A stretch of DNA of 64,000 nt, from NCBI GenBank assembly GCA_009776955.1, contig WRMW01000006.1, positions 1 to 64,000 of the forward strand, read 5' to 3'. Positions 35,442 through 42,706 of the stretch are shown here, piece by piece (position 1 is the first letter of the stretch; each line of letters opens with the position of its first letter). The notes beneath the pieces are model-generated. The model searched no databases. It was not told the DNA's origin and saw only the letters and a list, made by a program, of their open reading frames with translations. This stretch comes from Clostridiales bacterium (GTDB lineage: Bacteria; Bacillota; Clostridia; Peptostreptococcales; Anaerovoracaceae). The position numbers and the translations under genes are program-made.

Positions 35442-35813
35442 CTAGTTCATATTGATGCTGAAGACCTCGCGTATGACGGCAAGGAACCCGGTATCGACGC
35501 CCCACAAAAAGACCCCGAAAAACGCGCAGGCGATAAGCACAATAATCGTATATGAAACAAGTTCTTTACGTGTTGGCCACACGACTTTTTTTGTTTCTGT
35601 AACCACGCCGCGAAAATACTCTCGCAGGCCGCCTTGACGCTTCTTGTCTTCTTGCTGTTGCTGCTGCGTGGGATTTTTCGGCTTGGCTTTTATAGCCGCG
35701 GCTTTCTGCTTCTTGGAACTCTCCATCCCGCGCCTAAGAGCGGACTTGGTTACCTTTTCTTCCGCCTTTTTTCCCTGCTCGCTTGGATTCTTCTTCTTTT
35801 TCTTATCTGCCAT
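35442..35813 (-). CDS. secE: Preprotein translocase subunit SecE, long N-terminus
   Basis: A 123-aa SecE. The conserved C-terminal part is FRGVVTETKKVVWPTRKEL plus one membrane helix (IIVLIACAFFGVFLWGV), as in single-span SecE of Gram-positives that brace SecY. The first 65 residues are Lys/Gln/Ala-rich, starting MADKKKKKNPSEQGKK and including QQQQQ; most Bacillota SecE have only about 60-70 residues in total. The start at 35813 has AAGGAAA just upstream. It lies between rpmG and nusG. Confidence 0.93.
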   Translation of the reverse strand: MADKKKKKNPSEQGKKAEEKVTKSALRRGMESSKKQKAAAIKAKPKNPTQQQQQEDKKRQGGLREYFRGVVTETKKVVWPTRKELVSYTIIVLIACAFFGVFLWGVDTGFLAVIREVFSINMN

Positions 35814-35833
35814 TTTCCTTGACCCCCGCAATA

Positions 35834-35995
35834 CTACTTGGTTTCCTTGTGAACCGTGCCCTTGCGGCAGAACTTGCAATACTTGCGTAGCTCAATACGC
35901 TCAGGATCGTTCTTCTTGCTTTTCATCGTGTCGTAGTTTCTCTGCTTGCAGTCCATGCACTCCAACGTCACTTTTATTCTTGCTCCGGCAGCCAT
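35834..35995 (-). CDS. rpmG: Ribosomal protein L33
   Basis: A 53-aa protein, read directly from the sequence: [20 protein letters not shown], then [20 protein letters not shown] and [13 protein letters not shown]. The two CxxC pairs (MDC-type and CKFC) bind zinc, so this is the zinc-containing (C+) form. GGAGG precedes the ATG. It is first in the rpmG-secE-nusG-rplK-rplA-rplJ-rplL run. Confidence 0.96.
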   Translation of the reverse strand: MAAGARIKVTLECMDCKQRNYDTMKSKKNDPERIELRKYCKFCRKGTVHKETK

Positions 35996-36065
35996 TTCTT
36001 ATTCCTCCGTATACATAACCACAATCTAAAAACTGTCTTGGGGCTTCCCATAAGACAGCCCTAGA

Positions 36066-36095
36066 AGTTTATCACACAAGACAAATGCTATGCAA
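36066..36095 (-). promoter_or_regulatory. Promoter of the rpmG-secE-nusG-ribosomal operon
   Basis: On the minus strand TTGCAT (36095-36090) and TAAACT (36071-36066) are 18 nt apart, about 70 nt upstream of rpmG. A stem formed by CTGTC/GACAG near 36033-36059 lies just downstream in the leader. Confidence 0.55.
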
Positions 36096-36141
36096 GGGGT
36101 TTTTTGCTAATTTTGCGATGTTTTTTCGTGCTTTTTTTCAG

Positions 36142-36170
36142 TTGACACAATGCTTGTCTGCCTATACGCT
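36142..36170 (+). promoter_or_regulatory. Putative promoter of the UroD-like gene
   Basis: A perfect -35 TTGACA (36142-36147) with a weaker -10 TACGCT (36165-36170) at 17-nt spacing, about 60 nt upstream of the start codon. It is back-to-back with the rpmG promoter. Confidence 0.45.
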
Positions 36171-36228
36171 TATCAGGAGAGCTGTATTGTTGCAGCGTAA
36201 ATCGTAATGTAAGAGGAGGTTATTGAAT

Positions 36229-37467
36229 ATGGCATACAAAACTGAGAACACTATGGATAAAAGAAAGAAGCGCGTCGCAGACGTTCTGGCGCTAAAAGAG
36301 CCGGATAGGGTGCCATTCGCCCCTGCTATCGGCACCGCATACTTGGAGCATACCGACATCTCCAGGTATGAGGCGATGATGGACTTCCGCAACTTCAAAG
36401 ACCCTTTGACGCGCTTCCTGACTCGTTATGAGGTCGATTTGTTCTGGACTCCCACCATATACCCGGCACACGTCATGGAAGTGCTTGGCACGGAATTTAT
36501 CAAATGGCCTGGGCCGTCTTCAGGGATTCCGAACAATGCGGGCTTCCAGATCACGGACAAGACTTTTCTTGAGGAAGGCCAGTACGACGAGTTTCTGCGC
36601 GACCCGACCGCGTTCCTTTTCAACAAAGTCTATTCGGCACGCCACAAAAACCTAAGAGGCCTTGAAAAAGCCGTTATCAACAATGTTGTGGAGTACGGCC
36701 ATTTCGCAAGCCTTTCATCGTTCGCCGACCCGGATGTCAAAGAGGCGTTGTACTACCTTATGCGCGCCGGCGAAGAGTCGGTCAAGTGGCTGAAGGCCTC
36801 CGGCGAGCTAGTGGCGCATGCAGCCTCGCTCGAAACGCCGCCGTGCGTCATCACCGGCAGCACGATAGCATATGACGCGTTCGCGGACATGCTGCGCGGC
36901 TATATCAACGTGCCTATGGATTTGTTCACGATTCCGGACAAGGTGGTGGCAGCCTGCGAGGTGATGGACGTCTTCACGCAGCAGGCAGTGCACGGCGCGG
37001 CGGAGATGGGAGTGGAATACTTCTTCATCCCTCTGCACGGCGGCACGGACGAGCTTATGAGCGACGAAATGTACAGGAAATATTACTGGCCGTACCTCCG
37101 TCGCTTGATAGAGCATCTTGTGGAGCACGGCATCACGCCATATATCCTGACCGAAGGCGCCTACGACACGCGCCTCGAAGTGCTCGCCGAAGTGCCTAAG
37201 GGCAAGGTCATCTATATGTTCGAGAAGGTCGATATCGCACGCGCCAAAAAAGTCCTCGGCGACACAGCGTGCATATGCGGCAACTTCCCGACCACCTCGC
37301 TCAACTACGGCACAAAGGATGAAGTCATCGAGGGCACCAAGCGCATGCTTGATGTCTGTATGCCTGGCGGCGGGTTCATAATGAACTGTTCCATCGTGCT
37401 GGACAATTACAAGGAAGAGTTGTTTGATGCATGGTATGAAACGACGATGAAGTACGGCGTGTATTAG
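36229..37467 (+). CDS. Uroporphyrinogen decarboxylase-fold protein (probable methyltransferase)
   Basis: A 412-aa TIM-barrel protein of the UroD/MtaA/CmuA superfamily. It starts with VADVLALKEPDRVPFAPAIGTAYLEH, typical of this group rather than true HemE, and lacks the PVWLMRQAG-type motif of HemE. ACEVMDVFTQQAVHGAAEMGVEYFFIPLHGG and the C-terminal GGGFIMNCSI correspond to the zinc and cofactor region of corrinoid methyltransferases, where His and Cys ligands are expected. It may move a methyl group from a small demethylated compound; no corrinoid protein is adjacent, so the substrate is open. The ATG at 36229 has AGGAGG 9 nt upstream. A strong terminator follows; the next gene is convergent. 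Confidence 0.8.
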   Translation: MAYKTENTMDKRKKRVADVLALKEPDRVPFAPAIGTAYLEHTDISRYEAMMDFRNFKDPLTRFLTRYEVDLFWTPTIYPAHVMEVLGTEFIKWPGPSSGIPNNAGFQITDKTFLEEGQYDEFLRDPTAFLFNKVYSARHKNLRGLEKAVINNVVEYGHFASLSSFADPDVKEALYYLMRAGEESVKWLKASGELVAHAASLETPPCVITGSTIAYDAFADMLRGYINVPMDLFTIPDKVVAACEVMDVFTQQAVHGAAEMGVEYFFIPLHGGTDELMSDEMYRKYYWPYLRRLIEHLVEHGITPYILTEGAYDTRLEVLAEVPKGKVIYMFEKVDIARAKKVLGDTACICGNFPTTSLNYGTKDEVIEGTKRMLDVCMPGGGFIMNCSIVLDNYKEELFDAWYETTMKYGVY

Positions 37468-37489
37468 GGATTAAAGTCTTGATTGCTGA

Positions 37490-37518
37490 GGGCGCGGGGC
37501 GAAGCCCCGCGCCCTTTT
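37490..37518 (+). terminator. Rho-independent terminator after the UroD-like gene
   Basis: GGGCGCGGGGC (37490-37500), a GAA loop and GCCCCGCGCCC (37504-37514) followed by TTTT. It sits between two convergent stops and may serve both strands, although the minus-strand T-run is poor. Confidence 0.9.
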
Positions 37519-37525
37519 ATGTTTC

Positions 37526-39049
37526 TTATTCCGCTTTTGCGAATACGTGCTCTAGATGCTTTTCCTCGTACTTGAAGCGTTTCGTGATAATGCTCACGAT
37601 GGGGACCACGGCCACCGAGACGCCCATGGCAGTGACGCCGAATATGGGCGCCATGCCTTTTGCGGCCTCGAAGCCTACGGCCGCTATGTTGATGCCCAGC
37701 ATAAGACCGACGACCACCGGCCCTGAAAGCAAGCCAGCCCACGCGCCCGCCTTCGTGACGGACTTATTGTAAAGCCCCCAGATGAACGGCCCGAGGAACG
37801 AGCCCGCGACCACGCCCCACGAAAAGCTCATCAGGTTCACGATAAAGGAGATGTTCAGCGACGCGAACACAAACGACAGCACGATAAATGCTATGCAAAG
37901 GCTTCTCAGCGTGATGACCTGGGTCTTTTGCGATATGCTCGGCCGCAGATGGCGTACAAGGTCGATTGTGACGGCGGAACTTGACGACAGCACGAGCCCC
38001 GCAAGCGTAGACATCGAAGCGGATAGCAAAAGCACCATTACTATGCAAAGCACTATTATGCCGACTATCCCGTCCGACAGCGCCCTCATCAGCATGGCAG
38101 GCACGATGCCGTCAAAACCGCCTTCCACAAGCGGCATACCGTCCGGCCCCGCCTCTATGAAAAGGTGTCCCATCGACCCGATAAGATATGCGCCGCAGCC
38201 GATAAAGGCCGCGAATATGGTCGAAACTATCGTAGCCAGCTTGATGTTGCTCTCGTCTTTGATGGCGTAATATTTATGCACCATCTGAGGCATGCCCCAG
38301 ACGCCGAAACTCGTAAGCAGGATGGTGATAAGAAGCACGCTCCCCATCGCCCCGCCCGACATATCCACAAGCCCTGGGTCTATAGCCCTCAGCCTGTCCA
38401 CCATTTCCCCGAGGCCGCCGACTTCGGGGCGGTTCACCATGATGATGACCATGGCCGCAATGCCGACAAACATGATGATGCCCTGAATGAAGTCGTTCCA
38501 CGCCGTCGCGACATACCCGCCAAGCACCAGATAAATCCCCGTAAGGACCGCGACGATAACCATGCACAGTATCTCCGGCGCGCCGTCAAAGATGGCCGAA
38601 AAGAGCATCCCAAGCCCCTTGTAGACGCCCGCTGCGTACGGCACAAGAAAGATAAAGATTATCAGCGCCACATAGACTTTCATCCTGGTGTCGAGATAAC
38701 GGGTCGCAAAAAACTCCGGCATGGTGCGCGCCTCGAGTTTTCGCGTCATCCTTCGCGTCGGCTTCGCGAGCACAAGCCACGCTATAAGGCAGCCGATCAC
38801 GGCATTTCCAATACCGATAAGGATGCTGCCCATGCCGATTAGCCAGCCGAACATTCCCGCATACCCGATGAAGATGACCGCTGAAAAATACGTCGTACCG
38901 TAAGCGAACGATGACAGCCACGGGCCTAAACTTCTTCCCGCAAGCACGAACCCATCAACTGAATTGACCTGTTTGGACGCCCACACGCCCACTATCACGC
39001 AGACCAGCGTGAATGCCACAATCGCGATGACCGCAACCATTTGAACCAT
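37526..39049 (-). CDS. Sodium:solute symporter family transporter
   Basis: A 507-aa SSS-family symporter with about 13 membrane spans. The N-terminus KQVNSVDGFVLAGRSLGPWLSSFAYGTTYFSAVIFIG is the family entry; Na+-site residues lie in SASMSTLAGLVLSSSSAVTIDLV. LARGE helix VLTGIYLVLGGYVATAWNDFIQGIIMF is also characteristic (the PutP/PanF group). The substrate is not set by sequence: proline, pantothenate and carboxylates are all carried by relatives. GGGAGG precedes the ATG, and a good promoter lies 50-80 bp upstream. Confidence 0.92.
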   Translation of the reverse strand: MVQMVAVIAIVAFTLVCVIVGVWASKQVNSVDGFVLAGRSLGPWLSSFAYGTTYFSAVIFIGYAGMFGWLIGMGSILIGIGNAVIGCLIAWLVLAKPTRRMTRKLEARTMPEFFATRYLDTRMKVYVALIIFIFLVPYAAGVYKGLGMLFSAIFDGAPEILCMVIVAVLTGIYLVLGGYVATAWNDFIQGIIMFVGIAAMVIIMVNRPEVGGLGEMVDRLRAIDPGLVDMSGGAMGSVLLITILLTSFGVWGMPQMVHKYYAIKDESNIKLATIVSTIFAAFIGCGAYLIGSMGHLFIEAGPDGMPLVEGGFDGIVPAMLMRALSDGIVGIIVLCIVMVLLLSASMSTLAGLVLSSSSAVTIDLVRHLRPSISQKTQVITLRSLCIAFIVLSFVFASLNISFIVNLMSFSWGVVAGSFLGPFIWGLYNKSVTKAGAWAGLLSGPVVVGLMLGINIAAVGFEAAKGMAPIFGVTAMGVSVAVVPIVSIITKRFKYEEKHLEHVFAKAE

Positions 39050-39099
39050 AGCTCCTACCTCCCTACATTGACTACATTGCTACTTTGCTACGTTACCGA

Positions 39100-39129
39100 A
39101 TACTACCCCTGATAACATGGGTTTGTCAA
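39100..39129 (-). promoter_or_regulatory. Promoter of the sodium:solute symporter gene
   Basis: On the minus strand a perfect TTGACA (39129-39124) and TAGTAT (39105-39100) are 18 nt apart. The promoter overlaps the 3' side of the preceding small-gene operon region by only a few bases. Confidence 0.55.
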
Positions 39130-39135
39130 GCGTGA

Positions 39136-39414
39136 TTATGATTCGAGCGGCGGGCCAAGAAGAACCCCTACATTGTGCTCGATTCCCCAATGCGGAATGT
39201 CGGAACGGTTTACGTAGATATCCACTGTGCCGTAGGCACAGCCGGTGTCCGTTATGGTGTAGAAGCCAGACCATCCCCTGCGTGACATTACGAATATCTG
39301 GTCTCCCATTTTGAGCCCGAGGTCGGCGATCTGCTGCGAGTTCATCGCAACGGTCTCGTTGGGCCGCAGATGCGAAAACTCCCGTGAGGTGGAGTAGTAT
39401 GAGATTTTGAACAT
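39136..39414 (-). CDS. Small 3D-domain-like protein
   Basis: A 92-aa protein whose central part, MGDQIFVMSRRGWSGFYTIT followed by DTGCAYGTVDIYV, resembles the 3D (three-Asp) beta-barrel domain found at the end of many Bacillota cell-wall proteins; two of the characteristic Asp residues are visible (DTG and VDIY). It has no signal peptide and no strong ribosome binding site (GAAGAAATG). It directly follows a membrane-anchored coiled-coil gene, and the two might once have been one protein, since coiled coil plus 3D is a common fusion. Confidence 0.65.
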   Translation of the reverse strand: MFKISYYSTSREFSHLRPNETVAMNSQQIADLGLKMGDQIFVMSRRGWSGFYTITDTGCAYGTVDIYVNRSDIPHWGIEHNVGVLLGPPLES

Positions 39415-39420
39415 TTCTTC

Positions 39421-39452
39421 GGGTTGAGGCCTTAGCCTGGCGTGCTCAACCC
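39421..39452. other. Hairpin at the junction of the coiled-coil and 3D genes
   Basis: Perfect 8-bp arms GGGTTGAG (39421-39428) and CTCAACCC (39445-39452) span the stop codon of the coiled-coil gene and lie just upstream of the 3D gene start. There is no T-run. It could hinder ribosome entry or be a processing site. Confidence 0.5.
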
Positions 39453-39809
39453 ATCGAATTTTTTTGACAGGTCGCCGTTCAGCCTTTCAAGCTCATCGTT
39501 TTCGGCGGAAAGCCCGTCGATGGCATCCGTAAGTTCGTCTATCAAATGGTTGAGGTCTGCGGTTTCGTCCGAAAGCCGGGCAATGTCTTCTTCAATACCT
39601 TCCGTATGCTGCACAATATTGTGATATGCGGCCAGCCGCTCGTCCAGGCTGCCTATCCGCTCCTCATAGACGGCGATGTCATGCCTGAGGCCATTGAGGT
39701 GCGTCAGCGACCAGACGCTTATGCATGCAAACACTATAAGCCCGGCACAAGCCGTCAAGAGGTACTTGTGTTTACGCAGAAAAGCCAATGTCAGTAAAAT
39801 TTTGTACAT
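39432..39809 (-). CDS. Membrane-anchored coiled-coil protein
   Basis: A 125-aa protein with one membrane helix (YLLTACAGLIVFACISVW, about 16-33) and a C-terminal coiled coil in regular heptads (IGSLDERLAAYHNIV to LSAENDELERLNGDLSKKF, about 50-120). This topology is like small divisome or wall-associated proteins, but no family was recognised. A G-rich ribosome binding site lies before the ATG. It starts 12 bp after the DVU_1557-like gene on the same strand, so it may be co-transcribed with the molybdenum-enzyme operon. Confidence 0.7.
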   Translation of the reverse strand: MYKILLTLAFLRKHKYLLTACAGLIVFACISVWSLTHLNGLRHDIAVYEERIGSLDERLAAYHNIVQHTEGIEEDIARLSDETADLNHLIDELTDAIDGLSAENDELERLNGDLSKKFDGLSTPG

Positions 39810-39821
39810 ACGAAACCCCCG

Positions 39822-40016
39822 TCACTTATCCTCAAGCATGGACTCAACCTCAGATATTTTGCCTGTCGCGAGCCCCTCCGCAATATAGACCTGACCGCAA
39901 GCCGGGCACTTAGGGACATGGTGCGAAAACTCATGCCCTAGGTAAGAAAACTTTGTCTCGGCTTTTTCAAGCCCCACGTTGCAGCGTGCGCAAATCAACT
40001 CTTTCTCCATGCTCAT
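39822..40016 (-). CDS. DVU_1557-family small redox protein
   Basis: A 64-aa protein with two CxxC pairs: ICARCNVGLEKAETKFSYLG and HHVPKCPACGQVYIAEGLA, an arrangement that can bind zinc or an Fe-S centre. The spacing and the FSYLGHEF and GQVYI motifs match the DVU_1557 family, which occurs with molybdopterin aldehyde oxidoreductases and dicluster flavoproteins, the two genes upstream here. It overlaps the flavoprotein stop by 4 nt (ATGA). Its role in electron transfer or cofactor loading is inferred from this conserved neighbourhood. Confidence 0.8.
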   Translation of the reverse strand: MSMEKELICARCNVGLEKAETKFSYLGHEFSHHVPKCPACGQVYIAEGLATGKISEVESMLEDK

Positions 40017-42706
40017 CCCTCTATCTTCATGCGGTGCGTGTAAACGTTATGAATATGCACACGCCCGTCCGCGCCGAGCTCGTATTCGACCCATACGGTA
40101 AGCAGCCGTTCCCGGTAACAGCCGATAAAGCGGCCTGTTTCAGGGTCGAGCAGCTTTGTGTTTTCCGCCTCGCAGTGGGCGACGGCCTTTTCGACATCCT
40201 CACGCAAGAGCAGCAGGCGATCCATCTTCGCCTCGACCTCCGGGGGGATGGTAAGGGTTGTGCTGTTGGAAACGCATGGGCGACCGCCATCGCCCGCATA
40301 ACGTGCCTTTATGGCACAGCGATTTTCGCGGCGTTCGCTCAACGTCGGCAGCGGTGCAGGCACCCTCGCCCGCCCCTCGTCCAAAAAAATATATTCCAAT
40401 ATATGTGCGCATTCCATACCTTTATACAAAAACAAATCCCGGCAATTTGCGCAATATGCGATACGCGGCAAGCCTGGCAAGTCCGCCGCCCGTTCTTCCA
40501 GAATCTCATCGAGCAAGGCCGCGTTCGCCGAATAAATATGCCCGCCGAACCCGCAGCACGCCGCCTTTTCTCCTGCGAACGTCAGTTCTTCAAGCGCGTA
40601 TCCGCACCTCTCGGCAAGCCTCCTTACAGCCTCCCGCCCCTCGGCGTCATCCCGGCTATTGCACGGGTCATATACGGCAGCAGGACGGGGAACAGTGTCG
40701 GTGGCAGGACAAGGGGCAGCACGGAGGTCCGGGACTTGCGTGTCGGAGCCAGGGCTTCGCGTCGAGTGCCGAAGGCACGAGGCGGAGCAAGGGGTCTCCG
40801 AAAGCGAGGCGGAGGCGGAGCTTTGCGAAGCCGCAGCGAGCCTTTTGGCAGCACCCCTGCGGACGCGTCGCAAGCCCTGGCCTACGTCAGTATCGAGAGC
40901 TCCAGGCTGCCCTGTGTCTTGCAAGTCGGAGCCAAGCCCTTGCTCCGCCAGCCACTCGTACACAAGCCGCCCGCGCACCTCTGGCAACGCCCCCTCAAAA
41001 ACCTTCTTGCACGCGCTGCACGCAAAAAACGCCTCCGGCCGCCCAAGCCGCTCCCATTCCGCCCGCAACCTCTCAACGGTAGCCGAAAACACCTCCCGCT
41101 CCGCCGCCCAGTCCGCAGGCACCCCGCAGCACGAAAGCAGCATCGCCGCCGGCTCCCTTTCGCATATATAATCGAAAGTACGCGCCACCACATCCGGCAG
41201 CGAGGCGGTCAATTGACACCCCGGGAAAAACAACACCTTGCAAGGGGCTTCACCAACGACCCCGTACGCCTCGTCCGACATGGCGTGCTCAAAATCCTCC
41301 ATCCAGAAACTGTGGTAGGCAGGCGCCATATGCCCGCCCTCTTTCAATATGCGTCTGCTCGAATCCATGGCCGTACGGGTGTCCACCCCGGCGGGGCAGA
41401 CGGCAGTACATAGCCCGCAAAGGTTGCAGCTGTTCATCATACGAGAGCCGACGCGCATTATCTTGCCCCCCACAGGCAGAACGGAGACCCCAAGGTCCGC
41501 CGCCATACGCTTAGGGTTTTGCTTGAACTTGCGAATCATCGGGCAGGCGTCGATACATAGCGAGCAATTGCACATCGGGCACCGCTCCGCCTCCGACCCG
41601 CCCCCGAAGTCATACTCCAGACCATAAAACCGTTCGTTGACGGGCGACCCATTGGCTTCGGGACGGGCAGCACGGAGGTCCGGGTCTTGCGGGTCGCAGC
41701 CGATAGTCCTCCTAGATTCGCATTGCGAGGCCACCATGACTCCATCACACTTACTATTCTCTGAATCTGCAGTCGAGCACCGGCGAATCGTAGAGGAGCT
41801 GTCGGTGCGACCCGCACCAAAATCGAGAGCTCCGTGTGCCCCCGCATCCGGCTTCGCCCCTGAAAGGTCCCCTATGCGGAACCCCTCCTCTATCGCCGCC
41901 GCCGCCGCAAGCCCCCTCGCAATCTCACCCGCGACACCGCCCTCGCCCTGCACCGCCACAGACTCAAAAACCGCATCATACCCCCCGACATTCGCCAGGC
42001 GGCCAGCCCCCCCCTCACGCCATTCACATTCCACATACCTGAACAAATCATCCCTGTCGGCGATAAAAGCCTCAGCAAATTGGGCAGCCCGAAGCTCCTC
42101 TTCCTGCGGCTCGTAGCCAGGGCTTCGCGTCGAGTGCCGAAGGCACGAGGCGGAGCAAGGGGTCTCCGGAAGCGAGGCGGAGGCGGAGCTTTGCGAAGCC
42201 GTAGCGAGCCTTTCGGCAGCACCCCTGCGGACGCGTCGCAAGCCCTGACCTAAGCCAAAATCGAGAGCTCCAGACTGCCCCGCCCCGCTGGTAACGACCG
42301 TCACCGCGTACCCTTTTGACGCAAGCCTCCAGGCGCAGGCAAGCCCCGCCAGCCCATCCCCCATCACCGCCACCCGCTCCTTCTTCTTGGGCATGGCATA
42401 ACGGCTCCCCTCGCCCTTGGCGCCCCCCGCCACCACCTCACGCTCTATCGCCGGCAAGTCCACATACCCGTCCGACAGTCTCTCACGCACGCAGACCCCC
42501 CGGCACGGCGCATCGCAAAACTCGCTCACCACGTGCGGGAACAGCACCGCCTCCCGATACGCGCGAAAAGCGGCCCCAAGCTTGCCCGCCTGCACCTTCG
42601 CGACCATCCCCCGCACATCGACCTCAAGCGGGCAGGCTGAAACGCAAGGCGGAGGGGCGTCTCTCAAACACTCCTCCGCATAAGTTTTGATTTCCTGAAA
42701 ATTCAT
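40013..42706 (-). CDS. Pyridine nucleotide-disulfide oxidoreductase/dicluster-binding protein carrying three in-frame insertions
   Basis: An 897-aa iron-sulfur flavoprotein. The N-terminus has CVSACPLEVDVRGMV and a Cys-rich stretch like GltD, then a dinucleotide fold (VMGDGLAGLACAWRLASKGY). Two [4Fe-4S] motifs follow: CPMCNCSLCIDACP and CNLCGLCTAVCPAG. Next come heterodisulfide-reductase-like CCG regions (LFFPGCQLTASLPD, LLSCCGVPADW, VYDPCNSRDD, ACCGFGGHI) and a short C-terminal DVU-type tail. It probably passes electrons between the aldehyde oxidoreductase and a soluble carrier. The start at 42706 shares a base with the stop upstream (TAATG). About 190 residues (near 143-208, 289-347 and 599-664) derive from palindromic DNA elements and have no place in the family. 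Confidence 0.85.
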   Translation of the reverse strand: MNFQEIKTYAEECLRDAPPPCVSACPLEVDVRGMVAKVQAGKLGAAFRAYREAVLFPHVVSEFCDAPCRGVCVRERLSDGYVDLPAIEREVVAGGAKGEGSRYAMPKKKERVAVMGDGLAGLACAWRLASKGYAVTVVTSGAGQSGALDFGLGQGLRRVRRGAAERLATASQSSASASLPETPCSASCLRHSTRSPGYEPQEEELRAAQFAEAFIADRDDLFRYVECEWREGGAGRLANVGGYDAVFESVAVQGEGGVAGEIARGLAAAAAIEEGFRIGDLSGAKPDAGAHGALDFGAGRTDSSSTIRRCSTADSENSKCDGVMVASQCESRRTIGCDPQDPDLRAARPEANGSPVNERFYGLEYDFGGGSEAERCPMCNCSLCIDACPMIRKFKQNPKRMAADLGVSVLPVGGKIMRVGSRMMNSCNLCGLCTAVCPAGVDTRTAMDSSRRILKEGGHMAPAYHSFWMEDFEHAMSDEAYGVVGEAPCKVLFFPGCQLTASLPDVVARTFDYICEREPAAMLLSCCGVPADWAAEREVFSATVERLRAEWERLGRPEAFFACSACKKVFEGALPEVRGRLVYEWLAEQGLGSDLQDTGQPGALDTDVGQGLRRVRRGAAKRLAAASQSSASASLSETPCSASCLRHSTRSPGSDTQVPDLRAAPCPATDTVPRPAAVYDPCNSRDDAEGREAVRRLAERCGYALEELTFAGEKAACCGFGGHIYSANAALLDEILEERAADLPGLPRIAYCANCRDLFLYKGMECAHILEYIFLDEGRARVPAPLPTLSERRENRCAIKARYAGDGGRPCVSNSTTLTIPPEVEAKMDRLLLLREDVEKAVAHCEAENTKLLDPETGRFIGCYRERLLTVWVEYELGADGRVHIHNVYTHRMKIEG
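40714..40912. repeat. In-frame palindromic element, copy 3
   Basis: 199 bp with ends GGGCAGCACGGAG (40714-40726) and CTCCAGGCTGCCC (40900-40912). The interior is about 96% identical over roughly 140 bp to copy 4 and folds back on itself (AGCCAGGGCTT pairs with AAGCCCTGGCC). It is read as GALDTDVGQGLRRVRRGAA through to VPDLRAA. Confidence 0.88.
41665..41841. repeat. In-frame palindromic element, copy 2
   Basis: About 177 bp with ends GGGCAGCACGGAG (41665-41677) and CTCCGTGTGCCC (41830-41841, one C missing relative to copy 1). Outer parts match copy 1 closely; the middle differs and is longer, bounded by GATTCGC/GCGAATC. It is read as GALDFGAGRTDSSST to DPQDPDLRAA. Confidence 0.88.
42082..42280. 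repeat. In-frame palindromic element, copy 4
   Basis: 199 bp, the same length as copy 3, with more diverged ends: GGGCAGCCCGAAG (42082-42094) and CTCCAGACTGCCC (42268-42280). It is read as GALDFGLGQGLRRVRRGAA to EEELRAAQ. Confidence 0.85.

Noticed and set aside
35996-36228. tRNA gene near rpmG, as in some Bacillota (trp tRNA before secE)
   Set aside because: No cloverleaf or T-loop sequence could be found; the stretch holds two back-to-back promoters and a short stem.
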